A stretch of DNA of 64,000 nucleotides from Zingiber officinale (Eukaryota > Streptophyta > Magnoliopsida > Zingiberales > Zingiberaceae). Positions 30,988 to 43,044 of this stretch are shown in pieces (within the stretch, counting starts at the first letter, position 1; every line of letters starts with the position of its first letter). The notes under the pieces were generated by a model. That model saw nothing but the letters and a program-made list of their open reading frames with translations. It was not told the origin of the DNA and did not search any database. The stretch lies in the NCBI RefSeq assembly GCF_018446385.1, contig NW_024589879.1, positions 1 to 64,000 of the forward strand, given 5' to 3'. The translations under genes were made by a program, and so were the position numbers.

Positions 30988-33900
30988 CTAGTCTATTGAG
31001 CACATCCCTAATTGTCGTCGTAAGTTGCTAAATTCACTTTCAGGGAGTGGTTTTGTAAAAATGTCAGCTAAATTTGATTTAGATTCAATGTACTTGAGTT
31101 CAATATCACCTTTAGTAACATGATCCCTGATGAAGTGGTGCCTGATTTCAATATGTTTGGTTCTTGAATGATGCACAGGATTCTTGGTTAAGTTAATTGA
31201 ACTTATATTGTCAATTAATACTTTTACATTTGTGATATTTAAGTTGAAATCTTTTAGAGTATGCATCATCCATAATAATTGTGCAACACATTCGCCTATA
31301 GCTATGTATTCTGACTCAGTTGTAGATAGTGCAACACAGTGTTGCTTTCTACTAAACCAGCTGACAAGGGATGGACCAAGTAGTTGGCATCCACCACTTG
31401 TGCTTTTGCGGTCTAATTTGCATCCGGCATAATCTGAGTCAGAATATCCTATTAATTCAAAGTTGTTGGTCCTAGGATACCAAATTCCTACATTTGTGGT
31501 TCCCTTGAGGTATCTAAAGATTCTTTTGACTTGAGTCAAATGAGATTCTTTAGCACAGGTTTGGTATCGAGCACACATACTAACTGCAAATAAAATGTCA
31601 GGTCGGTTTGTAGCTAAGTAAAGTAGACTACCTATTGCGCTCCGATAATGTTTTAAGTCTACAGATTTCCCATTAGGATCATCATCTAGGATTGTGTTTA
31701 CGGCCATAGGTGTTTTTATTTCTTTAGCATTTTCCATTCCAAATTTTCTAAGTAACTCCTTAGTATATTTTTGTTGATAAATATAATTTCCCTCATTTGT
31801 TTGTTTGACTTGTAACCCTAGAAAATAAGTTAATTTTCCTACCAGACTCATTTCGAATTCGTGTTCCATTAGGTTTGTAAATTCGTTTAAAAATTCTGAG
31901 TTTGTCGAACCACAGATGATATCATCTACATAGATTTGAGCTATAAAAATATCTTCTTTTATTGATTTCACAAATAGTGTTGGGTCAACTTGACCTTGGT
32001 TGAACCCTTTAGAGATTAAGTAAGAGGTTAGTCTTTCATACCATGCCCTAGGTGCCTGTTTAAGTCCATATAATGCCTTTTTTAATTTGTAGACATAATC
32101 AGGGTGTTCTAGGCTTTCAAAACCAGGTGGCTGACCTACATAAACTTCTTCTTTTATCAATCCATTAAGAAAGGCAGACTTGACATCCATTTGGTATAGT
32201 TTGAATCCTTTATGGGCTGCATAGCTTAGTAACATTCTAATGGACTCTAGTCTAGCTACCGGGGCATAAGTTTCATCATAGTCAAGTCCTTCAACTTGAC
32301 TGAACCCTTTGGCAACTAACCTGGCCTTGTTTCTAGTAATTTCTCCAGTTTCACTTAACTTGTTTCTAAATACCCATTTGGTTTCTATTATTTTCTTATC
32401 GTTAGGTGGAGGTACTAGGTCCCAAACTTCATTGCGCTCAAATTGAGCTAATTCTTCTTGCATAGCTATGACCCAGTCTGGGTCAAGTAGGGATTCAACT
32501 ACAGTTTTGGGTTCAATATTTGAGATTAACGAGATTTGACTTAGGTTTCTGAAAGATGACCTAGTTTGGACCCTAAGGTCTGGGTCACCAATTATTTGAT
32601 CAGTAGGATGGTTTGGGTTGACTCTTATGGTTCTAGAAGGTTGACTTTCTTGTAGTTGTTCTTCTTCTTCATGATTTTGGGTTTGGTTTGTTCCTTCAGA
32701 ATTGATATGTTCATGAACAGGGTCAACTGGTTGAGGTTGGGGTTGTTCTAGGTTTTGATTGGATTCTTTGAATTTTACATTGGTGGTTTCCTCAATTCTT
32801 AAGGTAACTTTATTATAAATTCTGTAGCCTCTGCTATTCAGAGAATACCCTAAAAAAATTCCATTTTCTATTTTGGAAGTGAATTTGCCTAAGTGTTCTC
32901 TAGTATTTAGGATAAAGGCTGGGCAACCAAATACCTTAAAGTGTTTTATATTAGGTTGTTTGTTGTAAAATATTTCAAAAAATGTTTTATTGTGTTTTTT
33001 GTTTAGTGTTGTTCGGTTTTGTACATAGCAGGCTGTACTAACAGCTTCTGCCCAAAAATATTTAGGTAAGTTGTATTCGTTTAGCATAGTTCTAGATGCT
33101 TCAAGTAAAGTTCTATTTTTCCTTTCTACAATTCCATTTTGTTGGGGAGTTTTAGGGCAAGAGAATTCATGATGATAGCCATTTTCAAGGCAAAATTTAT
33201 CAAAATTATGATTTTTAAATTCTCCTCCATTATCACTTCTGATTCTTTTAATTTTTATGCCTTTTTCATTTTCAATTTGTTTGCAGAAATTTGTAAAAAT
33301 TTCAAAGGTTTCATCTTTATTTTTTAAGAATTTGACCCAAGTGAACCTAGAATAGTCATCTATTATAACTAAACAGTATAGACTTCCATTTATTGATTTA
33401 ACTCCATGGGAGTCAAATAGGTCTAAGTGTAAAAGTTCTAGGACTGAGTTGGTTTGGGATTCATTAATTGGTTTGTAGGTAGATTTTGTTTGTTTGCCTT
33501 GTTGACAAGCATTACATATCGTTAAATCTAAGTTAGGTAATTTTGGTAAGCCTCTAACTAGACCATTTAATTTAGTTATGTTTCTGAAATGTGTGTGTGA
33601 CATTCTTCTATGTCATAACCAGGTTTCTTCTTTTTGTGTTAAATAACACTTGACTGAAGAAGTGGTTAAGTTAATGGCATAAATATTGTCTTTTCTAAAG
33701 CCTTTTAGGTTTATAGTTGGATTATCTAGATGTTTGATCAAACATTCTGTAGATAGAAATTTTACCTTATACCTAGTGTCACATAATTGACTTATGCTCA
33801 GAAGATTGTATTTAAAATTTTCAACAAGTAGAACATTTGTAATTATGAAATCTATTTTTAATTCAATATTACCTATACCAATTATCTTGAGTTTACCGTT

Positions 33901-34008
33901 GTTTCCAAAGGCAACTGTTCCTAGGCTTTTGTAGGTTAATTGAGTGAACTTGGTGTGATCTCCAGTCATATGTTTGGAGCAACCACTGTCCAAAATCCAC
34001 TTGGTTTC
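30988..34008 (-). pseudogene. pol of element C: protease, integrase, reverse transcriptase, RNase H (one nonsense codon)
   Basis: Read from 34008 leftwards. Order: aspartic protease motif DSGCSKHMTG; the pre-integrase Cys/His region (CNACQQGKQ); integrase core with catalytic Asp in LHLDLF, Asp in RSDNGGEF and Glu in GIVERKNRT; copia reverse transcriptase from about WVFRNKL through [11 protein letters not shown] to the YVDDI active site; RNase H with [10 protein letters not shown] and STTESEYIA; and the end [19 protein letters not shown]. Integrase, then reverse transcriptase, then RNase H is the order defining Ty1/copia. A TGA at 33615-33613, where the family has a tryptophan, separates protease from the rest. 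No other break is seen in 1006 codons. A stop lies just upstream of the protease, so gag and pol are separate frames. Confidence 0.93.
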
Positions 34009-34943
34009 CTACAACAAGTAGGATTTTTATGTTAGTCTTAGTTTATCAATTTTTAATCAATCATTATTTAAAAAAAATCTTAATTTTGAAATTAATTTAA
34101 GTTTAAAATTTTGAAGTTAATTTTTAAGTTAAAATTAAAATTTTGAAATTAATTTTTAAGTTAAAATTAAAATTTTGAAATTAATTTTTAAGTTACAATT
34201 AAAATTTTGAAATTAAGTTAAAATTAAAATTAATTTTTAAATTAAAATTAAAATTTTGAAATTAATTTTTAAGTTAAAATTAAAATTTTGAAATTAATTT
34301 TTAAGTTAAAATTAAAATTTTGAAATTAATTTTTAAGTTAAAATTTTGAAATTAATTTTTAAGTTAAAATTGAAATTAATTTTTAAGTTAAAATTAAAAT
34401 TTTGAAATTAATTTTTAAAGCTTTATTCATCTCACCCGAACTATATTATCAATCAGGGAATCCTATGATTTTGTGAGATGAAATTGGTTTGATTACAGAC
34501 TTTTGGTTTAACTTGTGTTAGATTCAGACTTAGCTTTGGTTTCCACAAATAGACATTCTTCGGATAAACTTCTAAGCTTGGTGAGTCACAAGGACATCAT
34601 TAGGAGTAACCAACCTTTCGAGGTTTTCCGAATAGTCCTATCCACGGAACTTAGTACTAAATCTTGGTCTAACTAGTTAGGATTCATTTAAGGGTAGTTT
34701 CGGTTAGTTCCACTTGGCCAAATGCACCAGATCGAAACCATATCTTTCTAGACATGCGATGCCCAAGTTTCCCTAATGTACTATCATCCAAAAATTTCAC
34801 CAATACCATGATTCAAGTTAAACTTGGTCTCTAATTCTAATTGCCCTGCCGGGTTTGTTAGTTTTGGGTTACCCTGTCGGGTAAGTTAGTTTTTGGAGGT
34901 GCCAGCTATTCTGGAGCCTCTCCCTGAATTATTGGCCATTAAT
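34009..34943 (-). repeat. gag-pol spacer of element C with an AT-rich tandem repeat
   Basis: Bases about 34070-34420 repeat a unit of about 33-35 bp, AAAATTTTGAAATTAATTTT plus TAAGTTAAAATT, some ten times. To its right is an inverted repeat, TTCATCTCAC (34426-34435) and GTGAGATGAA (34473-34482). No coding frame links gag to pol. Many copia elements have a single gag-pol frame, so this 0.94-kb break is unusual. Confidence 0.7.
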
Positions 34944-36623
34944 TTAAGTTTTAATTTTAGGCTTGTATCGATTCTTTTTATAGTTATAATCAACTTGGTG
35001 ATAATCTAAATTTTGTTGAGTTTTGAATTTTGATTTTAATTTAGATTTATTTTTTTGTTTTTGATCTGATTTATTCAAGTTTATATAATGTATTTTATCT
35101 TTAGGTATATAGAATTGATTAAGTCCTACTTGCGTGGTTAAGCACGCTTTCGGGACCCAAGCTTGTTTAGTTGCTTTGTGTTGGGTTAATAATGATTTAA
35201 AGGTTTTGTTTGAGTTTGACTTATAACCAAGTCCGGTTTTATTATAGCATGTCTTTTGGTTATTTAGAATTAAATCTAAATTTTTAGATCTTGTTGTGAA
35301 TTTTTCCAACATTTCCTTTAACTTATTAAGTTCATTTTTTAATGATAAATTCTCCTCCTCAAGTGTTCGATCTTGAGTTGGATTCGAATTTTTTAATTGT
35401 TCCTTGAGGTTTTGATTTTCCTCAAGAAGCGATTTATTTTTATTTTCCAATTTAACTAATTTTTTATTTAAACACGAGATAATTCTAAAGAATTTACGAT
35501 TTAAGTTTAGGTATACCTCTTTGGAACCTTCGGAAACGAGTACGGACTCGTGGCTCGATTCGGGTTCGGACCCGTCTTCCGATTCCTCTGATTCGTCTTC
35601 CGTTTCAGCTTCGCGAGCCATCAGCGCGAGGTGACTTTGGTGCTTTTGCCTTTCTCCCTCTGATTCGTCTGAGGAGGAATCGTCCCATGTTGCTTTGAGG
35701 GCTTTCTTCTTTGTTGACTTTGGTTTGTCAAGTTTCAATCTTGGGCATTCGTTCTTGTAGTGCCCCTTTTTGTTACATCCGAAACATGTGACATTTCTTG
35801 AGTCGGCTGGCGAACTGATCTTCTGAAGATCCTGTTTGCTGAAGCTTCTCTTTTTCCTGGTGAACATTTTCCTTACCAGGTTCACCAGGTGTTCTTCGTC
35901 TTCAGAGTCTTGATCGGAATCTTCTTCGGATTCAGGCTTGTTCTTCTTTTCTTTAGAGGAACCTGCAAATAAAGCTACACTTTTCTCGACCCCGGCGTTA
36001 GTTTGCTCATGAAGTTCTAATTCACAAAAGAGTTCGTCCAATTTTAATTTAGATAAATTTTTTGAAATTTTGTAGGCATCTACGATTGATGCCCACAAAT
36101 TGTTTCGCGGAAAAGCATTTAACGCGTACCTGATTAAGTCTCGGTTCTCCATTTGGTGGCCTATCGCGTGGAGACCGTTGAGGATATCTTTGACCCTCGC
36201 GTGGAGCTGACTTGCCGTTTCTCCTTCCTGCATTTTTATATTAAAAATTCTATTTAACAGCAAATCTCTCTTTGTTACCTTCGCGTCGCTTGTTCCTTCA
36301 TGCAGCTCGATCAGTTTATCCCAAAGCTCCTTAGCGTTTTGATGCGGTCCGACCCGGTTCAGTTCTTCTCGTGTTAGTCCGCAGTGTAGTGTATTGATGG
36401 CTTTGTTTTCAATTGATGCCTTTTTCTTCACATCATTTGTCCAGTCTTCAGGGTCTAGTACGTTCCCGGAGTTGTCTACTGGAATTTTGTAAGCCTTTGT
36501 GACGCTCATCCATTGGTCGTAGTCTGTCTTCATGTAGACCTCCATTCTCCTCTTCCAGTATGAAAAGTCATCCCCGTTGAATAGAGGAGGACGTACTGTG
36601 CTGAAGCCTTCTTGTTGAGACAT
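34944..36623 (-). CDS. gag of element C (intact, 559 aa)
   Basis: It starts MSQQEGFSTVRPPLFNGDDF, with the FNGDDFSYWKRRM motif of copia capsids. A UBN2-type capsid region (about residues 60-215: LWDKLIELHEG, LNAFPRNNLWASI) follows, then an acidic linker, one CCHC knuckle (CFGCNKKGHYKNEC, about residue 280), a Ser/Glu-rich acidic stretch and a coiled coil (about 380-450). It ends with a basic tail. The frame has no stops. The protein would form the particle shell and bind element RNA. The start is the first ATG downstream of the primer site, about 210 bp from it, and upstream bases contain stops. The same architecture is recognisable, decayed, in element D. Confidence 0.92.
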   Translation of the reverse strand: MSQQEGFSTVRPPLFNGDDFSYWKRRMEVYMKTDYDQWMSVTKAYKIPVDNSGNVLDPEDWTNDVKKKASIENKAINTLHCGLTREELNRVGPHQNAKELWDKLIELHEGTSDAKVTKRDLLLNRIFNIKMQEGETASQLHARVKDILNGLHAIGHQMENRDLIRYALNAFPRNNLWASIVDAYKISKNLSKLKLDELFCELELHEQTNAGVEKSVALFAGSSKEKKNKPESEEDSDQDSEDEEHLVNLVRKMFTRKKRSFSKQDLQKISSPADSRNVTCFGCNKKGHYKNECPRLKLDKPKSTKKKALKATWDDSSSDESEGERQKHQSHLALMAREAETEDESEESEDGSEPESSHESVLVSEGSKEVYLNLNRKFFRIISCLNKKLVKLENKNKSLLEENQNLKEQLKNSNPTQDRTLEEENLSLKNELNKLKEMLEKFTTRSKNLDLILNNQKTCYNKTGLGYKSNSNKTFKSLLTQHKATKQAWVPKACLTTQVGLNQFYIPKDKIHYINLNKSDQKQKNKSKLKSKFKTQQNLDYHQVDYNYKKNRYKPKIKT

Positions 36624-36831
36624 TATAAACTACACACACGAAATTAACTGGAAAAATATCCCAAGACTTCATCTTGGATTAGCAGTGCGAGAGAAACAGA
36701 AACTCTAAGTTGGTGTTGCACCAATTTAGATTTTAAATGCAAAAAAAATCTTCCAAAAAGATAATAATATCAGTTTTTAAAAAAAATTTCACCCCCTATC
36801 TGTTTGGTGGTTGCACCAAATCAGAGCGGAA

Positions 36832-36847
36832 CTTGGCTCTGATACCA
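36832..36847 (-). promoter_or_regulatory. Primer binding site of element C
   Basis: The minus strand reads TGGTATCAGAGCCAAG, two bases after the 5' LTR end. It matches the initiator tRNA-Met 3' end over at least 12 bases and fixes the orientation. Confidence 0.93.
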
Positions 36848-36849
36848 CT

Positions 36850-37918
36850 TGTAAGACCGTTGAATTCGATAGAGGGGGGTGAATATCGATTCGAAAATCT
36901 CGAGTTAAAACGCAGCGGAAAAGTAAGGAAGTAAAGAGATGAACACGGTTGATTTTTACTTCGTTCGGAGCCTGTGACGACTCCTACTCGAAGGCCCGTA
37001 CTCCTTGAGTACTTTCGTTGGGCAATTCACTAGCAATTCAGATAATTACAATTTACGTACAAATATTGCTAATGAAAGAAAAACAAAGCTATACCGACAA
37101 CTAATGAATTAAAAGAAAACCGGAGTGAGTCGTCGAAGCTTTGTGAACGTCGTTGAAGCGCAGAGTAGCAGAGTGATTGAGCTCAGAGTTCTCAGAAAGC
37201 AGATGTATTGAAGCTCCTGCCTGGGACTTCTTTTATATGCTGCTCCGGGCGCCTGGAATGTGACGTAACACTCCCAACCAGCATGCTCCAAGTGTCAACG
37301 TCGTCCTGGGGATAAAACTTGCCTCCGGGCGCCCGGATCCCTTCCGGGTGCCCGGACCTCCGGGCGCCCCCCGGGCCCCTCTTCTCCAGAAAGTCCTTCT
37401 CCTGCAAGAAAAGGTTAGTCCGAGGCAAAATGTACCCTGCAGCAAAGATTGTTAGCACAGTTTTATAGATAAGCAAAGTATGACTTAGATTCCGTCTTTC
37501 CGAGACCGGAATCTAGTCACGATCTTGACTTAGATATCCGAAATGGATCTAAGCTGGATCGACGCCTAATGTTCCCTTCCCGGGAACGCGTCCTTGCAGT
37601 CACTCCCCTCCAGTGACTTACTTTACTTACCCTTCGACCCGTCTGGACTTCTCGCCAGCTATCCGGTCAGCCCGTCGACCTAGCTGGACTTCTCGCCAAG
37701 CGTCCGGTCAGCCCGTCGACCCGCTTGGACTTCTCGCCAGCTATCCGGTCAGCCCGTCGACCTAGCTGGACTTCGTGCCAAACATCTGGTCGGCCCGTCG
37801 ACCTGTCTGGACTTCTCCTGCACACTTTATCAAAGTGTCAGACAACAACAGACTAACTTAACCTGATTTGTCATTCATCAAAACCTGGGTTAAATCGTTA
37901 GTGCTAACCGCACCAACA
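36850..37918 (-). repeat. 5' LTR of element C (right side)
   Basis: Nearly identical to 28494-29575 apart from minisatellite length changes: one CCGGGCGCCTGGA copy instead of three, a longer CCGGGCGCCC run near 37330-37375, and a missing first hairpin half near 37633. It is followed by the TSD CTTTG and element D LTR. Confidence 0.94.
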
Positions 37919-37980
37919 CTTTGGACCCTTTGCCATAATCAAAACTTACGTTCGATCGTCTGATGCTCCCTGCACCAACA
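37919..37980 (-). repeat. Element D left LTR, part right of element C
   Basis: CTTTGGACCCTTTGCCATAA ... CTGCACCAACA matches the end of the intact D LTR (about 42975-43036). It is followed by the polypurine tract (ATCTCCCCCTTTTTGAT on the plus strand). Confidence 0.85.
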
Positions 37981-40060
37981 ATCTCCCCCTTTTTGATTAT
38001 GATAACTTGGTTCAAAGTTAAGTAAAACATAACAATAATGTAAAGAACTTAAACATGAGCATAAGTGAAACAATTAAAAGAACTTATGCATAAGTAAAAT
38101 AATTTTGAAAAAAAAAATCTCCCTTATGCTCCTCCTTAATTAAAAGTTATATGTTTAACTTAACTTTAACCTTTCTCTCCCCCTTTGTCATACATCAAAA
38201 AGATACTAAGTGATAGAGAAAAATTGATTTGAAAGGATAGTTAAAAAAAAACTAACCCCTTTTTAATTTGAAGCTCCCTTTGAATTTATCATTGTAAACA
38301 TTTAGCTTAAAAGGGATTAAAAATACTTAGTTTTTGAAAGATTAAAAAGTTTAACTAAATGCTTAGTTTTAGAAAAGATTTTCTTAAAAAAAATAACTAA
38401 ATACTTAGTTTTAGAAAGATATTCTTCTTTTTAAAAATTTAGCTAAATACTTAGCTTAGAAAGATTTTCTTTAAAAAATATAACTAAATACTTAGCTAAA
38501 ATATATAACTAAATACTTAGCTTAGAAAGATTTTCTTTAAAAAAATATAACTAAATACTTAGTTTTAAAATTTTCTTTTTAAAATACTTAGCTAAGAAAA
38601 TGAATATTTAAAAATACTTAGCTTTATTGAAACGATTTAAAACAACTTAGTTAAGTACATAAAAACTTAGTTAAAAATACTTTTTCAAAAACTTATTTTT
38701 CCAGATAGAAATATTTGAATTTTCTTTTTCAAAAAAAATATTTAAAGTTACATTTCAAAAATAGTTAGTCTTTCTTTTCAAAAATAATTAAACCAAAGGA
38801 AACAAAAGAAATAACTTAAAGAAAATGCTTTTAACTTAAAAGAATATTTAATTTTGAGAGTAATTAACAAACTCTAACTTTGAGAAAATATTTAACTTTT
38901 AGAAAAATGTTTGACTTGAGTTCTTTCACTCTGCCTTGATCAATGTCAAAAAAAATTACGAAAATTATTTAATTTTTAGGGTCATAGAATCCAAGCAAAT
39001 AAAATAAGATAAAAGTAATTACCTATTTTTTTGATTTTTCATCCCACCTTTTCTAGGTTATCAAACATGTTAAATTTATGAGTTTGTGTGAGATGGAAGA
39101 TTCTAAAAGATATTTAAGTGTAAGGAGAATAGTTTGATTTTGAATATCAAAATAGATTAAATTTGAATTTTTAAGTTTAAATTTTAATTTGAAAAATAAC
39201 TAAGTTTGAATTTTAAAAGTTATGTTTTGAAAAATAATTAAATTAATTATATTTTTGAAATTATTAGGATTAATTATTCTATTGAAATTGATTAAGAATT
39301 TGAAATTAATTATATTTAAGAATTTGAAATTAATAATTTAAAATTAATTATACTTTTAAAATTAATTAATAATTTAAAATGAATTAATAATTTGAAATTA
39401 ATTATACTTTTAAAATTAATTAATAATTTAAAATTAACTATACTTTTGAAATTAATTAATAATTTAAAATTAATTAAGATGACTTCGATTAATTGAATTA
39501 GTTTTAGTCGAATTTTAGTTAACTTAATTGAATTGAGTTTAATTAATTTGAGTTAACTACTTTATTATTTTAAACCTAGATCCATCTCACCCTTTTCTAG
39601 ATTTTCAATTAGGGAACCTTATAAGGTTTATGAGATGGTTACTTTTAATTTTTAATTTAAATTCAAATCTAATGATTGATTTTTATTTAAGTTAAACTAA
39701 GGTTTAACAGTTAGTCAATTAAATATTTATTTCAATAATTGACTTCCAGATTGTGACGAGGCACTAGACCTTCTTGAGTATTAGATCATCAACCATTTCT
39801 AGACAAAGCCTTTTAAAGAAATTAAATATTTAGTTTTCTTTCTGAAAATCCTATGTCTAATTAGTCAAGTATATATCAAGCCTAAGTCCTTATCTATCCT
39901 AATCTAAGCATGCATAAGAGAAAAACAGTAAATCAAGCATCAATCAGGTTTATTTATAAAGATGGTCTTTCTATTTTAATCCTTGAGAATCTAATATTGA
40001 TCAAGTCTGACTTGATTAATCAAGTTAGATTTGGGGACTCATGCTTGAACTAGGTTCTTA
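37981..40060 (-). other. Non-coding internal region of element D; pol absent
   Basis: AT-rich, with repeated AACTAAATACTTAG units (38290-38660) and repeated AATTAATAATTTGAAATT units (39230-39470). Hairpin-like motifs related to those flanking pol in C occur at 39039-39096 (imperfect) and at 39582-39589 / 39631-39638 (CCATCTCA / TGAGATGG). Only about 0.5 kb lies between them, where C has a 3-kb pol. Confidence 0.55.
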
Positions 40061-41534
40061 GTTGATCGATTCACTAAAAATAAGTAAGATTCGAATCAAT
40101 TTTTGGCCTTGTATCCAAGTCCGATTTGGTTGTATACGGCCTTTTGTTTTCCAAAATCAGATCAAGATTCTTGGAACTCAAGGTGAACCATTCCAACGTG
40201 TCCTCAAGTTCCTTGACTTGACTTTTCAAAGTGGAATTCTCTTCCTTAAGTTGTTGGACTTGAGTTGAGGTTCCTTCTTGAATTTTCTCAATCAAAGAAA
40301 TCGAGTTAGTCACTTCCTTAAGGACTGTTACATCCTTTTGGAGTGACTTGGCCTAGAGATTGGATTTAGTCAATTTTCTTAACAAGTATTCAATTAAGTT
40401 TTGTAATTCATCTATTTGAGTACCAGTGAACAGAGAACTTACAAAGTGGTTTGGCCCTTTGGAAACGGATACGGATTCGTGACTTCTTTCGAACTCAATT
40501 TTTTATTCTGCGCGGGTTTTGGACTCAGACTCAGTTTTGACAATGTACGCTTGTGCTGGCAGAGCAATAAAGCTTGCTTGCTCGTGTTCTTCTTTGTCCG
40601 ACTCTTCCGATGAATCGGACCATGTTGCCTTTAACACCTTCCTTTCTTCTGGTTTGAACATTCAGGCTTATAGTATCCCTTCTTGTTGCAGTCCTAGCAG
40701 GTAATTAACTCCAAACTTAGCATTCGTGTTCAATTGAGTCGCCTTCTTCTTCTTAAGTACTTTCCGGACTAGTTTGACTAGTTCGGTGGTGATTTCGTCT
40801 TTTGAGTATGATTCATCTTCGGACTCGGGTTTAGTCTAGTGCTTGGTTTTTGGTTCTCATGTCCTACTTATTTCTGCAATCAAAGCAATACCTTTCTCGA
40901 TCAATGTAGTATTAGTTTGTTCGTGAAGCTCGAATTCGGAAAATAATTCATCTAATTTTATTAAGGAAAGGTCCTTAGATACTTTATAAGCATCTACCAT
41001 GGATGCCCACAAAGTGTTCTTCGGAAATGCATTTAGTGCATACCTGATGACATCGCGGTTTTCCACCTTCTGACTGATTGCGTGGAGGTCGTTGAGCAGG
41101 TCTTGAATCCACTCATGAAGTTGGCTTTTTGATTCACCTTCCTGTATTTTTATATTATAAAGTTTATTTAATATCAAATCACATTTTCTTACCTTCGTGT
41201 TGGAAGTTTATTCGTGCAGCTCGATCAACTTTTCCCATAGCTGCTTTGCGCTTGAAAACGAGCTGGCTCAATTAAGCTCTTCTTTTATCAAGCCGCATTG
41301 TAGAGTTTGAGTAGCTTTGGTGCCAACCTTGATCTTCTTTCTAGTTGGTGCATCCAATTGGTCGCACGGGATGAGGACTCCATCTTCGGTGGGATATGCA
41401 AATCCCGTTTGGATGATTATCTACATCTTAACTTGTGTTTTCAAGTGATACTCTATTCGGCTCTTCCAGTAGCCAAAGTCTTCGTCGAAGAAGAGGGAAG
41501 GGCAGGCAGTGCTATAACCTTCTTGGTGGACCAT
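40061..41534 (-). pseudogene. Decayed gag of element D
   Basis: Reading leftwards from an ATG at 41534, the frame resembles the gag of C: FGYWKSRIEYHLKT, then LWEKLIELHE, LNAFPKNTLWASMVDAYK (about 41010-40960) and a carboxyl part with LKSQVKELEDTLEWF and SSKNLDLILENK. Several stops interrupt it. The zinc knuckle is damaged near 40700-40660 by a stop, and the usual His is Tyr. The longest undamaged pieces are 41177-40857 and 40313-40074. Confidence 0.8.
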
Positions 41535-41806
41535 TTGAAAAGGAGATCTTGAACAAAAAAAAAAGAACTTGTCCCAAGACTAAGTCTTGGTTTAGTAATG
41601 TGGGATAAAGAATTTAAATAAACGAACTCGAGTGGTGTTGCACCAGCTTCAAGAAGGAAGAAAACTTGATTGAGATAAAACTAATTGAGAAGAGGCATCT
41701 GTACCAATTCCAATCGACTCTAAAAATTTAAAAGATTAATACCACGAAAAAAAATTACTTGAATGGTGGTTTCATTGATTCGAAGCGCCCCCGCTCTGAT
41801 ATCAAT

Positions 41807-43036
41807 TATAGAATCGTTGCACTAGAGGGGGGTTGAATAGCGCTCGTGGCTTTCACGTTCATTTAAAATAGTCAAATAAAACGTAGCGGAATAAAGATAG
41901 AAACGAAAAACAAACAATGCTAACACGACCAAGATTTACTTGGTTCGGAGCCTGTGGTGAGTCCTACTCCAAGGCCTACACGTGAGAGTGCTTTCGATGG
42001 ACAATCACTAATCAATAGTAAAGATTACAAGTACAATTTGAAACAATTACAAGTAATTAGAAAACTAAAAATACCAACGACTTGGTGGGATGAAAACTTC
42101 AGCAGAGTCGTCGTCGGAGCTTTTGGACGTTGTAGAGGCTTTATCAGAGAAGTGCAAGTGCAGAAGTCGTTTTGAATGTTGTTATTTAGCCTTGGTCAAA
42201 TGTTGTTTATATAGGTTGTTCTGAGCGCCTGGAACCCCTCTGGGCGCCTAGATCATGTGTCCCAGCCAATCGACGCACTCTATATAGGCTTATGGATTAT
42301 TTTTTGGGTTCGAGCGCCTGGACCAAGTCCGGACGCCCGAATCGCTTGGGGCCTGCCGCCCACCTTGGGCGAGACTGGTCCGGGCGCTCGGAGTCCAGAC
42401 GCTCAAACTAGTTTTTTCCACCCTTGCTTTTCCCTGCAAACTGAAGTTAGTACAGACAACAAACCATATATATAATATAAATTTGATAGTCTCTGACTGT
42501 CCGGTTCTGACTTTGAGTTTCGTTGAAACTCTAGGTCGAACTGACACTTACTATTCCCTCTTCGGAGTAACACGTTCTCACCTACTCCTCTCACGAGAGT
42601 TTACATTTTGCCAGATCAGTCCTCCACGACCATCTGGACTTTTGCTCACCGTCCAATATTTCAAGTTTTCATGTTGAATGTCCGCTCCACGACCCATCCA
42701 GACTTCCACCTAATCTGTCACCACCAAGATTTTCACCTAGAGTCCCCGACTCTAGGATTTCGCCCAAGTGAGTGCTCGACCTGCTAAGACTTTGCTTTGT
42801 CTAACCGCAGTTAGGACATTCCACCGGCCACCTAGGGTTATCTCCCCCTAAAACCTAGGGTTATCTCTCCCTAGGATTTTCCACCTGCCTAGAATTCACT
42901 AGGACTTTTGCCTAAGCACACTTAGAACTTTCTTGCAAGCTCATTCAACCTTGTTAGACAACAAGTAACGTTAACTTTGGACTCTTTGTCATAATCAAAA
43001 CTTAAGTTTGATCGTCTCATGCTCCATGTACCAACA
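41807..43036 (-). repeat. 5' LTR of element D (right side, 1230 bp)
   Basis: On the plus strand it starts TATAGAATCG (TGTAAGACCG in C) and ends GTACCAACA. A degenerate primer site, CTCTGATATCAA, lies at its left. It carries weak GC-rich units (GAGCGCCTGGA, GGGCGCCTAGA) and a hairpin relic CCAGAT / ATCTGG (42611-42637). Confidence 0.85.
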
Positions 43037-43044
43037 ATATATGG

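Larger units (their letters stand above)
28494..37918 (-). mobile_element. Retrotransposon C (Ty1/copia, minus strand, gag and pol present), 9.4 kb
   Basis: Perfect TSD CTTTG at 28489-28493 and 37919-37923. The LTRs are 28494-29575 and 36850-37918 (1082 and 1069 bp). In element sense the order is 5' LTR, primer site (36847-36832), gag (36623-34944), a spacer of about 0.9 kb, pol (34008-30988), a 1.4-kb non-coding tail, polypurine tract, 3' LTR. It is the most complete retrotransposon here and broken only by one stop in pol. It could be close to a source of enzymes for gag-only relatives. It belongs to the Tork/SIRE-type part of copia by general appearance, but I cannot assign the lineage firmly. 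Confidence 0.94.
28457..43036 (-). mobile_element. Retrotransposon D (copia-type, minus strand, pol missing), host of B and C
   Basis: The right (5') LTR is intact at 41807-43036. The left (3') LTR is visible only as 28457-28493 and 37919-37980, because B and C are inserted in it and its remainder lies left of the window. Joined in order, these two pieces match bases 42943-43036 of the right LTR. The primer site is degenerate (41792-41803 in plus orientation), gag is broken by several stops, and there is no pol between gag and the 3' LTR. It sits inside a gypsy pol gene. It is the oldest copia layer in the window. Confidence 0.85.
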
